Source: Croceimicrobium sp965656185 (GTDB lineage Bacteria > Bacteroidota > Bacteroidia > Flavobacteriales > Schleiferiaceae). Taken from it: a DNA stretch of 64,000 nt. Of the stretch, positions 56,001-64,000 are shown piece by piece. The stretch covers positions 496,001 to 560,000 of the forward strand of contig CBFHJH010000001.1 in assembly GCA_965656185.1 (NCBI GenBank). The letters run 5' to 3'. The translations under genes were made by a program, and so were the position numbers. Numbering within the stretch: position 1 is the stretch's first letter; each line of letters opens with the position of its first letter. The notes beneath the pieces were generated by a model. The model saw only the letters and a list, made by a program, of their open reading frames with translations. It had not been told where the DNA came from and ran no database searches.

Positions 56001-58418
56001 ATGAGTGAATCTAAGGTAGAAAGCGCCCAAAACAATATGTCTTTTGAGGAATTCAAAACCAGTGTTATAAACGATTACCGCCTGGCGGTAGAAAGCCGCG
56101 AGGCTAGTTTGATCGGGCGACGTGAAGTTCTTACCGGTAAAGCCAAGTTTGGTATTTTCGGTGATGGGAAAGAATTACCCCAAATTGCGTGGGCCAAGGT
56201 TTTTAAAAACGGAGACTTCCGTTCAGGTTACTACCGGGATCAGACCTTTATGATGGCCATCGGTGCTTTAACTACCAAAGAGTTCTTTGCCAGTCTTTAT
56301 GCCGATACCAATCACGAACATGAGCCAGCTTCAGCCGGAAGGCAAATGAACGGGCACTTCGCTACCCAAAGTTTAGATGCCGAAGGCAACTGGAAGGAAC
56401 TTACCGCCCAGAAAAACAGCTCGGCTGATATCTCTCCCACCGCTGGTCAAATGCCTCGATTAGTGGGTCTGGCGGAAGCTTCAAAGCACTACCGTAACAA
56501 TAAAGCGCTCAAAGATCGGAAACAATTCTCCAAGAATGGGGATGAAATTGCTTGGGGTACCATCGGTAATGCCTCAACCTCAGAAGGACCTTTCTTTGAA
56601 GCGATCAATGCCGCGGGAGTTCTTCAAATCCCTATGGTCATTTCAGTTTGGGACGACGATTACGGCATATCGGTTCATTCAAAATACCAAACCACTAAAG
56701 AAAATATTTCGGAGATCCTCAAAGGCTTCGAACGTGATGGTGACCTGGATGGCTATGAGATCTTAAGGGTAAAAGCGTGGGATTACAGCGCCTTGATCGA
56801 AACTTATGAAAAGGCCGAAAAGATCGCGCGTAAAAAACATATTCCCGTTTTAGTACACGTTAACGAAGTTACCCAGCCTCAAGGACATTCAACCTCTGGT
56901 TCACACGAACGATATAAGAACGAGCAACGCCTTAATTGGGAGCGTGAATTCGACTGCATCAAGAAAATGCGCGATTTCATGATCAATTCGGCCATCGCCA
57001 GCGAGGAAGAATTGGATGAATTGGAAAAAGAGGCCAAAAAAGTGGCCCGTACCGCCAAGTCCGAGGCTTGGAAAGAGTTCATCACCCCCATCAAAGAGGA
57101 AATCAAAGAGGCAATGGCCCTTTTAGCCGAAGCGCAAAAGCAAGCCTCCGATTCTGGGGTAATCGATAAATTGATTCAAGATCTTAAGGCCAATAACGAG
57201 CCCTTACGAAGAGACGGGATCGCTGCCCTGCGTAAAGCATTGCGTTACCTTATTGGTGATAAGAGCGGCATTTCCGATCAAATTAAGGCTTGGTTAGAAA
57301 ATGCTCAATCGGTGAACCACGACCGTTATAGCTCACATTTGTTAAGCGAATCCGACCTTTCTCCTCTTAAAATCCCTGGTGTAGCACCTAGCTATTCTCA
57401 AGATTCAGAAGAAGTGGACGCCCGCATTATTCTACGCGATAATTTCGATCGTTTGTTAAGTGAGCGACCTGAGGTAATGGTTTTCGGTGAAGACAGCGGA
57501 AAGATCGGTGATGTAAACCAAGGGCTCGAAGGCTTGCAGGATAAGCACGGAGAAAACCGCGTTTACGACACTGGGATTCGAGAGGCTACTATTTTAGGGC
57601 AAGGGATCGGTATGGCCATGCGCGGTTTACGCCCCATCGCTGAGATCCAATATTTAGATTATTTACTGTACGCCTTACAGGTTATGAGCGACGACCTAGC
57701 CACCGTTCACTACCGCTCGAAGGGTCGCCAAAAGGCACCGGTGATCGTGCGAACCCGTGGTCATCGTCTGGAAGGTATCTGGCACTCTGGGTCCCCCATG
57801 GGCGCTATTATTAATGCCGTACGTGGCATCCATGTTTTGGTTCCTCGCAATATGACGCAAGCCGCCGGTTTCTACAATACTTTACTCGACGGTGATGACC
57901 CCGGCTTGATCGTGGAATGCCTGAATGGCTACCGCTTAAAAGAGAGAATGCCAGCCAACCTAGCCGAAATACGCACGCCACTTGGCATTCCTGAGACTAT
58001 CCGCGAAGGGGCCGATCTTACCATTGTTTCCTATGGCTCTACCTTACGCATTGTAATGGAAGCGGCAGCAGAATTGGCCGAATTCGGCATTGAAGTGGAA
58101 GTGGTAGATCCACAGTCATTACTTCCCTTCGACCTTGATCACCACATCATAGAAAGTGTGAAGAAAACCAATCGACTATTAGTTGTTGATGAGGACGTAC
58201 CGGGTGGAGCTTCAGCATATATTATGCAGAAGATCTTAGATGAACAAGGCGCCTATCAATACTTAGACAGTAAGCCAAAATGCCTTAGCGCTAAGGAACA
58301 CCGTCCAGCCTATGGTAGCGACGGTGACTACTTCTCTAAGCCTAGTGCCGAAGATATTTTCGATGCCGTTTACGCTATGATGCATGAATTCAATCCTGAG
58401 CAATTTCCGGCTCTCTAA
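56001..58418 (+). CDS. Branched-chain 2-oxoacid dehydrogenase E1, alpha and beta fused
   Basis: An 805-residue thiamine-diphosphate enzyme with alpha (about 1-450) and beta (about 470-805) parts in one chain. ATG 56001 is the first after the Ns; the frame through the Ns is meaningless. Alpha part: IGNASTSEGPFFEAINAAGVLQIPMV and VWDDDYGISVHSKYQTTK, the ThDP site. Beta part: MVFGEDSGKIGDVNQGL, REATILGQGIGMAMRGLRPIAEIQ, VDEDVPGGASAY. It decarboxylates branched-chain 2-oxoacids for an E2/E3 complex; E2 and E3 are not here. The usual GDG/GDA aspartate is replaced by Asn near 188. Confidence 0.9.
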   Translation: MSESKVESAQNNMSFEEFKTSVINDYRLAVESREASLIGRREVLTGKAKFGIFGDGKELPQIAWAKVFKNGDFRSGYYRDQTFMMAIGALTTKEFFASLYADTNHEHEPASAGRQMNGHFATQSLDAEGNWKELTAQKNSSADISPTAGQMPRLVGLAEASKHYRNNKALKDRKQFSKNGDEIAWGTIGNASTSEGPFFEAINAAGVLQIPMVISVWDDDYGISVHSKYQTTKENISEILKGFERDGDLDGYEILRVKAWDYSALIETYEKAEKIARKKHIPVLVHVNEVTQPQGHSTSGSHERYKNEQRLNWEREFDCIKKMRDFMINSAIASEEELDELEKEAKKVARTAKSEAWKEFITPIKEEIKEAMALLAEAQKQASDSGVIDKLIQDLKANNEPLRRDGIAALRKALRYLIGDKSGISDQIKAWLENAQSVNHDRYSSHLLSESDLSPLKIPGVAPSYSQDSEEVDARIILRDNFDRLLSERPEVMVFGEDSGKIGDVNQGLEGLQDKHGENRVYDTGIREATILGQGIGMAMRGLRPIAEIQYLDYLLYALQVMSDDLATVHYRSKGRQKAPVIVRTRGHRLEGIWHSGSPMGAIINAVRGIHVLVPRNMTQAAGFYNTLLDGDDPGLIVECLNGYRLKERMPANLAEIRTPLGIPETIREGADLTIVSYGSTLRIVMEAAAELAEFGIEVEVVDPQSLLPFDLDHHIIESVKKTNRLLVVDEDVPGGASAYIMQKILDEQGAYQYLDSKPKCLSAKEHRPAYGSDGDYFSKPSAEDIFDAVYAMMHEFNPEQFPAL

Positions 58419-58421
58419 GCT

Positions 58422-59633
58422 TTGAGTAAAAGTCCTCGTTTGCATAAAAACTTAGTAGCCGCCGTAATTGAGGCCCTCGAGACTTCTTTTGGTAAGGGCT
58501 ACTATGCCGATAAGGTTATCGAGCGTATCCTGAAACGCAATCCTAAATGGGGTTCACGCGATCGTGGCTTCATTGCCGAAAACACCTACGAAATAGTGCG
58601 CTGGTGGCGCTTGCTCTGGGATCTGTACGGCAAGGAAACTAGCTTAAAGCGGAAGGACCTCTATCGTCTCTTTGGTATCTGGTGGCAATGGCAGGGCTAC
58701 GAATTGCCCGACTGGCCTCAATTTGATACCGTGAGAGGCCTCGACCTTAAAAAACGCTACAAGGAAATTGAAGACGATCTTGCCGTTCGTGAATCTTGGC
58801 CCGACTGGCTCGCTGAACTCGCCCAGTCTGAATTAGGGGATGCTTGGCCGGAAATAGCCAAAGCCTCGAATATCCCGGCCGAAGTTTTTATTCGAACCAA
58901 TAGCCTGAAAACGGATCGCAAGAGTTTGTTGCAAGAATTGGCAGCGGAAAATTGTCCCGCTAAAGCGATCGAAGCGAATGAAGTGGGAATTGTGTTAGAA
59001 CAACGCAAAAACACTTTTCGCTTTAAAAGCTTTCAGGCCGGACATTTTGAAGTACAAGATGGTGGCTCCCAAATGATCGCTCCTTTTTTAGAAGTGTCTC
59101 CTGGTATGCGGGTGATCGACGCTTGTGCGGGAGCGGGTGGGAAATCTTTACACCTGGCCGCATTGATGAAAAACAAAGGTTCTATCATTGCGATGGACGT
59201 TGAAGCTTGGAAGCTGAAGGAATTACAGAAAAGGGCGCGGCGCAATGGAGTGCATAATATTGAGACTCGACCGATCGAAAATGCCAAGAGCATTAAACGC
59301 CTGCATAATTCGGCCGACCGATTGCTTTTAGACGTTCCTTGTTCTGGTACCGGCGTTATAAAGCGGAATCCGGATACCAAATGGAAATTACGTCCAGAAC
59401 ATTTAGATCGCGTGCGAAAGATTCAAGGCGATATTATTGCAGACTATTCCAAAATGCTAAAGAGTGGCGGTAAAATGGTCTACGCTACTTGTAGTATCCT
59501 TCGTTCTGAAAATGAGGCTCAAGTAGAAAAATTCCTCGCTGAACACCCCGATTTCAAGCTTATCGAAGAGCAACGCGTGAATCCTAGCGCCTGGAGCGAT
59601 GGTTTTTATATGGCCCTGCTAGAGAAGGCTTAA
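58422..59633 (+). CDS. RsmB/NOP2-family RNA cytosine methyltransferase
   Basis: A 403-residue SAM enzyme for m5C in rRNA. The N-terminal 110 residues resemble the helical RNA-binding part; the catalytic domain has DACAGAGGKSLHLAAL (motif I), LLLDVPCSGTGVIKRNPDTKW (Cys near 306) and YATCSILRSEN (catalytic Cys near 356). The start is TTG 58422, 3 bp after the stop of the dehydrogenase gene; no ATG lies at a plausible place. Target C967-like position inferred from family. Confidence 0.88.
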   Translation: MSKSPRLHKNLVAAVIEALETSFGKGYYADKVIERILKRNPKWGSRDRGFIAENTYEIVRWWRLLWDLYGKETSLKRKDLYRLFGIWWQWQGYELPDWPQFDTVRGLDLKKRYKEIEDDLAVRESWPDWLAELAQSELGDAWPEIAKASNIPAEVFIRTNSLKTDRKSLLQELAAENCPAKAIEANEVGIVLEQRKNTFRFKSFQAGHFEVQDGGSQMIAPFLEVSPGMRVIDACAGAGGKSLHLAALMKNKGSIIAMDVEAWKLKELQKRARRNGVHNIETRPIENAKSIKRLHNSADRLLLDVPCSGTGVIKRNPDTKWKLRPEHLDRVRKIQGDIIADYSKMLKSGGKMVYATCSILRSENEAQVEKFLAEHPDFKLIEEQRVNPSAWSDGFYMALLEKA

Positions 59634-61117
59634 GGGCGGTTAACTAAAAATGGTTCCTGGCCGTAATAAGCAGAATCTTCATTCCACAATTGGAAATAAT
59701 AAAGCCCTGAGCTAAGGTTCCCAATCCAAATTCCTTCTCCCGAGTATCCGCTTCCTTCCTTTACAGTTCTACCCTGAACATCGGATATACGGTATGCCAA
59801 TAATTCCTGCGCATTTGAAGTTCGAAAGTTCAGGGTATGTTTTAAGCCATTTTTAGGATGAGATTGATTCAAATAAAAGTGACTGCTTTTTATTACTTCT
59901 CGGCTTGAGCCATTTTCATTGACCTTTATCAGCACTACATTGTAATTCCCGTATTCATTGGGATCATAATCCCATGAGCTACGGTTGCCCTTAAGCTGAA
60001 GGTTTCCCGCTAAATAGAAGTTTCCTTCCTTGTCACTACTCACCGCTGCATAATTGTATCTCACCCCCAAAGGTGCAATGTAACGTGCTTGATTTACCAC
60101 TTCACCATGCTTTAGACGGTATAGATCGATCCGCTGATCAGAATTATGTTTAGCAGTTAATCCATATGTAATTATAGAGTCACCTTCTTTAGACTGCAGA
60201 AACTTTGCTATTTGCCAATAATCTGGGTAGTCCGGAACCTTAGGCAGTCTTTCCATATGTGTTTCCCCAAACCAATCTATGCGATAGTCGACCCGATAAC
60301 TTTCTAGGGTATCATAAAAATGTTGAGCGGATTTTCTAGGACCAAAATGATAGCTAAATCGTTTATAATGCCGAGATAGGTTAGTTCCATATACGGGAAA
60401 GTCTGAAGATTCAAAGGACCCTAGGGAGGAATCGATTACTACAGAATCCAAAGCACCCCTAAAAGGAGTATGATAGATTTTTAAATTATTATAAAAAATA
60501 ATGTTCTGTCCGGTCTTCTGATCATGAATAGCACTTCCAGGCGAGCGCATATTGAAAGGAAGCACTACTGTGTCCAAGTAAGTCACTTGATCTTGATAGA
60601 GATCTACGTGATAATAAAATAAAGTGTCCTGACCAATGGGATTATTACTTAAACTGCGACAAGGCTTAGTATCGTGATATGCATAGATCTCTCCTTCTAT
60701 TAGTAGCATATTAAAACTAGCAGAGTTAAAAGGTAGTAAATGGTTAGTGGGATATTTACCCAGCCAATCTCCTAAAATAAGTGGCTTAAAATTCAAATAA
60801 TTTCGCCCTTCGCATGAATTGTAATCTGTGCCATAAGCCAACCAAATGCTATCGTTTAGCTTCACTTGATCAAGATAGCTCATATACGAATATAAGTTAG
60901 CCTCACCCAAACTATCGTGCTCAACGTAATACCAGACCTTCCCAAAGTTGGATGTGAACAAAGGAGAATAGTCGATCTCCAAGACCCCCTCCTTCACTAA
61001 TCGGATGGAATTTATATGTGCATCGAGGGAATCTAAGGGAAGGGAGCGCTCGAAACCCTGCCCCCAAAAAGCAGGACTAAGCAAGCATAAGCTCAAAATC
61101 CATTGTAACTTGCGCAT
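59630..61117 (-). CDS. Secreted protein with type IX sorting domain
   Basis: A 495-residue protein: signal peptide (MRKLQWILSLCLLSPAFWGQ), a long beta-rich body with YLAGNLQLKGNRSSWDYDPN (SBBP/repeat-like), and a C-terminal sorting domain of type IX secretion (AYRISDVQGRTVKEGSGY...GLYYFQLWNEDS). Exported to the cell surface or medium by the type IX system. No enzyme motif seen. The stop overlaps that of the facing methyltransferase gene by 4 bp. Confidence 0.82.
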   Translation of the reverse strand: MRKLQWILSLCLLSPAFWGQGFERSLPLDSLDAHINSIRLVKEGVLEIDYSPLFTSNFGKVWYYVEHDSLGEANLYSYMSYLDQVKLNDSIWLAYGTDYNSCEGRNYLNFKPLILGDWLGKYPTNHLLPFNSASFNMLLIEGEIYAYHDTKPCRSLSNNPIGQDTLFYYHVDLYQDQVTYLDTVVLPFNMRSPGSAIHDQKTGQNIIFYNNLKIYHTPFRGALDSVVIDSSLGSFESSDFPVYGTNLSRHYKRFSYHFGPRKSAQHFYDTLESYRVDYRIDWFGETHMERLPKVPDYPDYWQIAKFLQSKEGDSIITYGLTAKHNSDQRIDLYRLKHGEVVNQARYIAPLGVRYNYAAVSSDKEGNFYLAGNLQLKGNRSSWDYDPNEYGNYNVVLIKVNENGSSREVIKSSHFYLNQSHPKNGLKHTLNFRTSNAQELLAYRISDVQGRTVKEGSGYSGEGIWIGNLSSGLYYFQLWNEDSAYYGQEPFLVNRP

Positions 61118-61162
61118 AGAATTAGCAGATTAGGCTTTTAAAGTACAAAATTAGTGAGCGTA

Positions 61163-61966
61163 ATGACCACAGAATCCGATAGCCAGCACGATAATATCGA
61201 TAAAATGAACACCCGGCAAATTTTGCAGGGCATCAATCAAGAGGATCATTTGGTACCGCAAGCCATTGCCAAGGTACTACCGGCCATCGAAGCGGCGGTG
61301 GATCATATCGCCGCCAAAATGAAAGACGGCGGTCGATTGTTTTACCTAGGAGCGGGTACCAGCGGTCGCTTAGGCGTGGTGGATGCTTCCGAACTCCCAC
61401 CTACCTTTGGCGCCGATCCCAATTGGGTAGTGGGCCTGATCGCCGGTGGGGACACGGCCATTCGCACTGCGGTGGAATTTGCGGAAGACGACGAAGCTGG
61501 CGCGTTTAAAGACTTAACGCCTTATAAGCCCACCGATAAAGACGTGATCTTGGGTATTGCCGCTTCGGGTACCACTCCTTATGTGGTAGGTGGACTCAAA
61601 GAAGCGCGCAGCCGCGGCATTAAAACCGCCTGTATTGTTTGCAATAGCGATTCACCCTTGGTCGCGCAAGCCGATTTTCCCATCGAAGTGATCGTAGGAC
61701 CGGAATTCATCACCGGATCTACCCGCATGAAAGCCGGCACCGCCCAAAAGCTGGTGCTGAATATGATCTCCACTGCCGTGATGGTAAAGATGGGCCGGAT
61801 AAAAGGCAATAAAATGGTAGACATGCAGCTCAATAACCACAAATTGGTAGATCGAGGCGTGCGCATGGTCATGTCCGAAACTGGACTGAGCCGAGAAGAA
61901 GCCGCCGCCCTACTCAAAGAACACGGCTCGGTACGCCAAGCGGTACAAGCCTTTCAAGCAGATTAA
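61163..61966 (+). CDS. murQ: N-acetylmuramic acid 6-phosphate etherase
   Basis: A 267-residue SIS-domain lyase that cleaves MurNAc-6-P to GlcNAc-6-P and lactate during peptidoglycan recycling. Motifs: YLGAGTSGRLGVVDASELPPTFG, PYVVGGLKEARSRGI, FITGSTRMKAGTAQKLVLNMIST, NHKLVDRGVRMV. ATG 61163 is preferred over GTG 61154. Length is at the short end of the family (about 300 in enterobacteria), as is usual in Bacteroidota. No MurP/NagZ/AnmK beside it. Confidence 0.93.
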   Translation: MTTESDSQHDNIDKMNTRQILQGINQEDHLVPQAIAKVLPAIEAAVDHIAAKMKDGGRLFYLGAGTSGRLGVVDASELPPTFGADPNWVVGLIAGGDTAIRTAVEFAEDDEAGAFKDLTPYKPTDKDVILGIAASGTTPYVVGGLKEARSRGIKTACIVCNSDSPLVAQADFPIEVIVGPEFITGSTRMKAGTAQKLVLNMISTAVMVKMGRIKGNKMVDMQLNNHKLVDRGVRMVMSETGLSREEAAALLKEHGSVRQAVQAFQAD

Positions 61967-62519
61967 GCAATTAGGTTCCGAATTATCTGTCGCCCTTTAG
62001 GCTATGTCTTTAACCGTTTAGCCCAATTCTTGACCATTTACCCCAATTCTCGACTATGGTCGGTGGCTTCATAGGCCTTGATCCACCATGGCCTGACTAT
62101 GCCCGACGGCTTGCCCGCCTATGGCGTGGACTTCCTTGAGATTGACAGACCAAGCCATGGCTATGGTCGATGGCTTCCTTGACCTTAACACACCAATCCC
62201 GGACTATGGTCGATGGCTTCTGTGGTGCCGACACACCACTCCATGGGTATGGTCGCTCACAGCCTTGATTGCAACGGACCACTACCATGGATAGAGCAGA
62301 CCAAGGAAATTACACCGTCGACTTATACTAAAGAGAGCATAGACCACTACCAAAGCTCTGAGAGACCATGGTAAAGATCTTAACGATCATAAGGAGACTA
62401 AGCACAGACCATAGGCCATGTAGCCATCGGAATGCACCTTAACTGTGTACTATCCTAGTAAAGGTATAAAACGGAGCTTTGTCCTGAAGCTGAAGACTAT
62501 GGCCCTTCACTGCGAGGCT
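61967..62519. other. Intergenic region with degenerate repeats
   Basis: No convincing gene; the 63-codon minus frame at 62097-62288 crosses the repeat with shifting phase and is unlikely. The left part has the near-repeat TTAGCCCAATTCTTGACCA / TTTACCCCAATTCTCGACTA (62018-62056), the middle is the 43-bp array, and the right part has inverted GACCAT copies. Confidence 0.6.
62054..62290. repeat. Degenerate 43-bp tandem repeat array
   Basis: Unit starts at 62054, 62097, 62119, 62161, 62204 and 62247; lengths 43, 22 (cut), 42, 43, 43 and 44 bp. The head CTATGGTCGATGGCTTC is exact in the units at 62161 and 62204 and degenerate in the others. Several units end in CCATGG. To the right, GACCATAG (62407-62414) and GACCATGG (62364-62371) are inverted copies of the head. 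43 is not a multiple of three, arguing against coding repeats. Confidence 0.75.
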
Positions 62520-64000
62520 TTATTCAACCATTAAACGTTGGGTGGCCGAACGCCTCCCGCCTTGTTCAATGAAATAATAGTAGATACCGGTTCCTAATTG
62601 ATAGCGATATTCATAGCTATTAGCCCCATAATTTAGGTCTAGCGCGGCATGATGCACTTCCCTCCCTTGGTAATCGTATACCTTTAAATGGGCTGGACCG
62701 ATCCATGATCGATCGCGCAACCAGAAAACAAGCTCTGCTCGTCCCCCACTAGGATTGGGCCGAGGCGGTAAAACTTCTAAATTACTTACTGCTTCACCCG
62801 CCCATTCTTGCAAAGAAACCTGGGCACAATTGAAATCATAAGGGAGATTGTCTTGTGTTCCTGGAGCAGTACTTGCCGGGGCGCTGGCTCTTTCATCTTG
62901 GGTGAATGGACTCATTAATCCATTGCTATCTAAAGCGGCTAAACCCACCAAATAAAGCTGATTAGCCTGTAAACCAGGAATCATAAAGCTAGAGCCTTGA
63001 AAGCGATAGAGGGAATCGTATTCACCACCACTAGAGCCCTTTACTCCTAAGCGGTATTCAAATGCCAAAGTTGGATCATCCACCTGAACCCTCAGTCCAT
63101 TGGCTTCGCTAATTAAGCTAAAACTTGGCGTGGCCGGAGCAGAAGCGATCATAGCCGCAGCCGAGCCATTGATCATAGCATTGCGGGCTAAATAATTCAT
63201 GTCTACGTAAAAACTGTCGATTTGCCCATCACTATTGAAGTCTTCGCCAATAATATCATTACTGGTATGTTGATGATCCTGATAATTGGGCGTACCGAGT
63301 GGGTTACCATTGCCATGCTCGTGCGCCGAAGTGAAGCGTACATTTAGAAAATCATTTTCCCGGAAGGCAATATGATCTCCTCCTCTGCCCGAACGGTCTT
63401 CTTGGTTTACCAATTCGATTTGCATTGGCACTTTCATATTAGGCAGGATCTTTTCCTCATAGTTCAGCTTTACGCTTCTAGCGTAACCCTGGTAGGGATT
63501 TCGGTCAGACAAAGGATTGCTGTACATTCTTACCCGCATCGAATCGATATCACCAGCAGGCGAACAGCCGGGAGGTGAAGCGGTTTGGCCACAAATGACT
63601 CCCCCTACAATATCATTATTTAAGACTGCTTTGATTTCGATACCATTGGCACTGCAGAAATCTGAAAAGGCCCGCGCGCCGAGCAGCCCTTGTTCTTCCC
63701 CTTGGGTGAGCATGAACACCAAGGTATGATCGAAGGTATAACGGCTTAATATGCGCGCTAATTCCATAACCAAGACGGTACCCGAGCCGTTATCGTCTGC
63801 TCCGGGTGCCACACAAGTGGAATCGCAACGAGCTGCGCAGCGTGAATCCATATGGGCCATCATGAGAATTACCGACTTATCGCTGGTATCCGCGCCCGGT
63901 AATACACCTAAGACATTCTTAGTACCATAAAGGTAGCCGCAAGTGTTATTGGTTATATCAAAAACAAAGTAACCAGGACGCAGACGATTTTCATTGTGTA
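62520..64000 (-). CDS. M28-family zinc peptidase with type IX sorting tail (5' truncated by window)
   Basis: The frame stays open to the window edge (residues such as NNTCGYLYGTKNVLGVLPGAD lie above ATG 63863), so the true start is outside; the ATG at 63863 is internal. M28 zinc-ligand motifs: MAHMDS, ADDNGSGT, GEEQGLLGARAF, NNDIVGG, and HTSNDIIGED near the end of the domain. A fibronectin-like linker and a C-terminal sorting domain (LKVYDYQGREVHHAAL, ending RSATQRLMVE) follow. Likely a secreted aminopeptidase exported by the type IX system. Confidence 0.9.
   Translation of the reverse strand, partial: HNENRLRPGYFVFDITNNTCGYLYGTKNVLGVLPGADTSDKSVILMMAHMDSRCAARCDSTCVAPGADDNGSGTVLVMELARILSRYTFDHTLVFMLTQGEEQGLLGARAFSDFCSANGIEIKAVLNNDIVGGVICGQTASPPGCSPAGDIDSMRVRMYSNPLSDRNPYQGYARSVKLNYEEKILPNMKVPMQIELVNQEDRSGRGGDHIAFRENDFLNVRFTSAHEHGNGNPLGTPNYQDHQHTSNDIIGEDFNSDGQIDSFYVDMNYLARNAMINGSAAAMIASAPATPSFSLISEANGLRVQVDDPTLAFEYRLGVKGSSGGEYDSLYRFQGSSFMIPGLQANQLYLVGLAALDSNGLMSPFTQDERASAPASTAPGTQDNLPYDFNCAQVSLQEWAGEAVSNLEVLPPRPNPSGGRAELVFWLRDRSWIGPAHLKVYDYQGREVHHAALDLNYGANSYEYRYQLGTGIYYYFIEQGGRRSATQRLMVE

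Noticed and set aside
62097..62288. 63-codon minus-strand frame in the repeat region
   Set aside because: Crosses 43-bp units in changing phase, with no signal peptide, motif or plausible start context.
62054..62290. CRISPR-like array
   Set aside because: Units are contiguous and degenerate over their whole length, with no constant repeat plus unique spacer pattern and no cas genes.

Overview
The window looks like a chromosomal segment of a Bacteroidota bacterium, most likely Flavobacteriales-like. Supporting signs are C-terminal type IX secretion sorting domains (59630-61117, 62520-64000), promoters of the Bacteroidota TAnnTTTG type, a DUF5916 outer-membrane protein, a single-chain branched-chain 2-oxoacid dehydrogenase E1, and many multi-PAS sensors. 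It comes from a gapped assembly: 10 Ns at 23087-23096 and 95 Ns at 55823-55917. I see no tRNA, rRNA, CRISPR array or insertion sequence.

The left end (1-12.1 kb) is a sensory cluster. It holds a complete TPR histidine kinase (88-1800), a 1611-residue PAS/GAF protein ending in a receiver domain (2132-6967), a protein with a DNA-binding-like N terminus immediately upstream of it (6971-8152), a stand-alone receiver (8518-8955) and a 1000-residue PAS/GAF protein (9001-12003). The two giant sensors end in a histidine-bearing dimerisation helix but have no ATP-binding kinase domain. A paralogue with the same defect lies at 31329-34346. Four promoter-like elements in the cluster share one architecture: two GTAC-type half-sites 10 bp apart, then 32-33 bp, then a TAnnyTTG-like box. 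Two precede sensor genes and two precede short non-coding stretches that end in hairpin terminators (candidate small RNAs). This is the best candidate for an undescribed regulatory system.

From 12.6 to 25.5 kb lie small exported proteins, a broken LuxR-type regulator with an in-frame TAG codon, a place where two convergent genes both end prematurely (near 15880), an oxidoreductase/DUF4386/AraC group, an EgtD-like histidine methyltransferase, a von Willebrand A surface protein split by the 10-N gap, and a class C beta-lactamase-like protein. From 25.5 to 34.4 kb lie a complete PAS kinase with its own receiver, a class II ribonucleotide reductase and the third kinase-less sensor.

From 34.5 to 48 kb the content is mostly housekeeping: sucC, a DUF5916 protein followed by a LolD-type ATPase and three Kdo-synthesis genes (A5P isomerase, KdsA, KdsC) in one tightly packed run, a DMT exporter, a DUF4442 protein, an MtfA-like peptidase and an ammonium transporter. 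From 48 to 64 kb lie a catalytically degenerate M1-peptidase-like barrel protein paired with an exported low-molecular-weight phosphatase/arsenate-reductase-like protein, a PrsW protease, a metallo-beta-lactamase-fold hydrolase, a methyltransferase, the fused 2-oxoacid dehydrogenase E1, an RsmB-like rRNA methyltransferase, MurQ, a degenerate 43-bp tandem repeat, and an M28 peptidase cut by the right edge.
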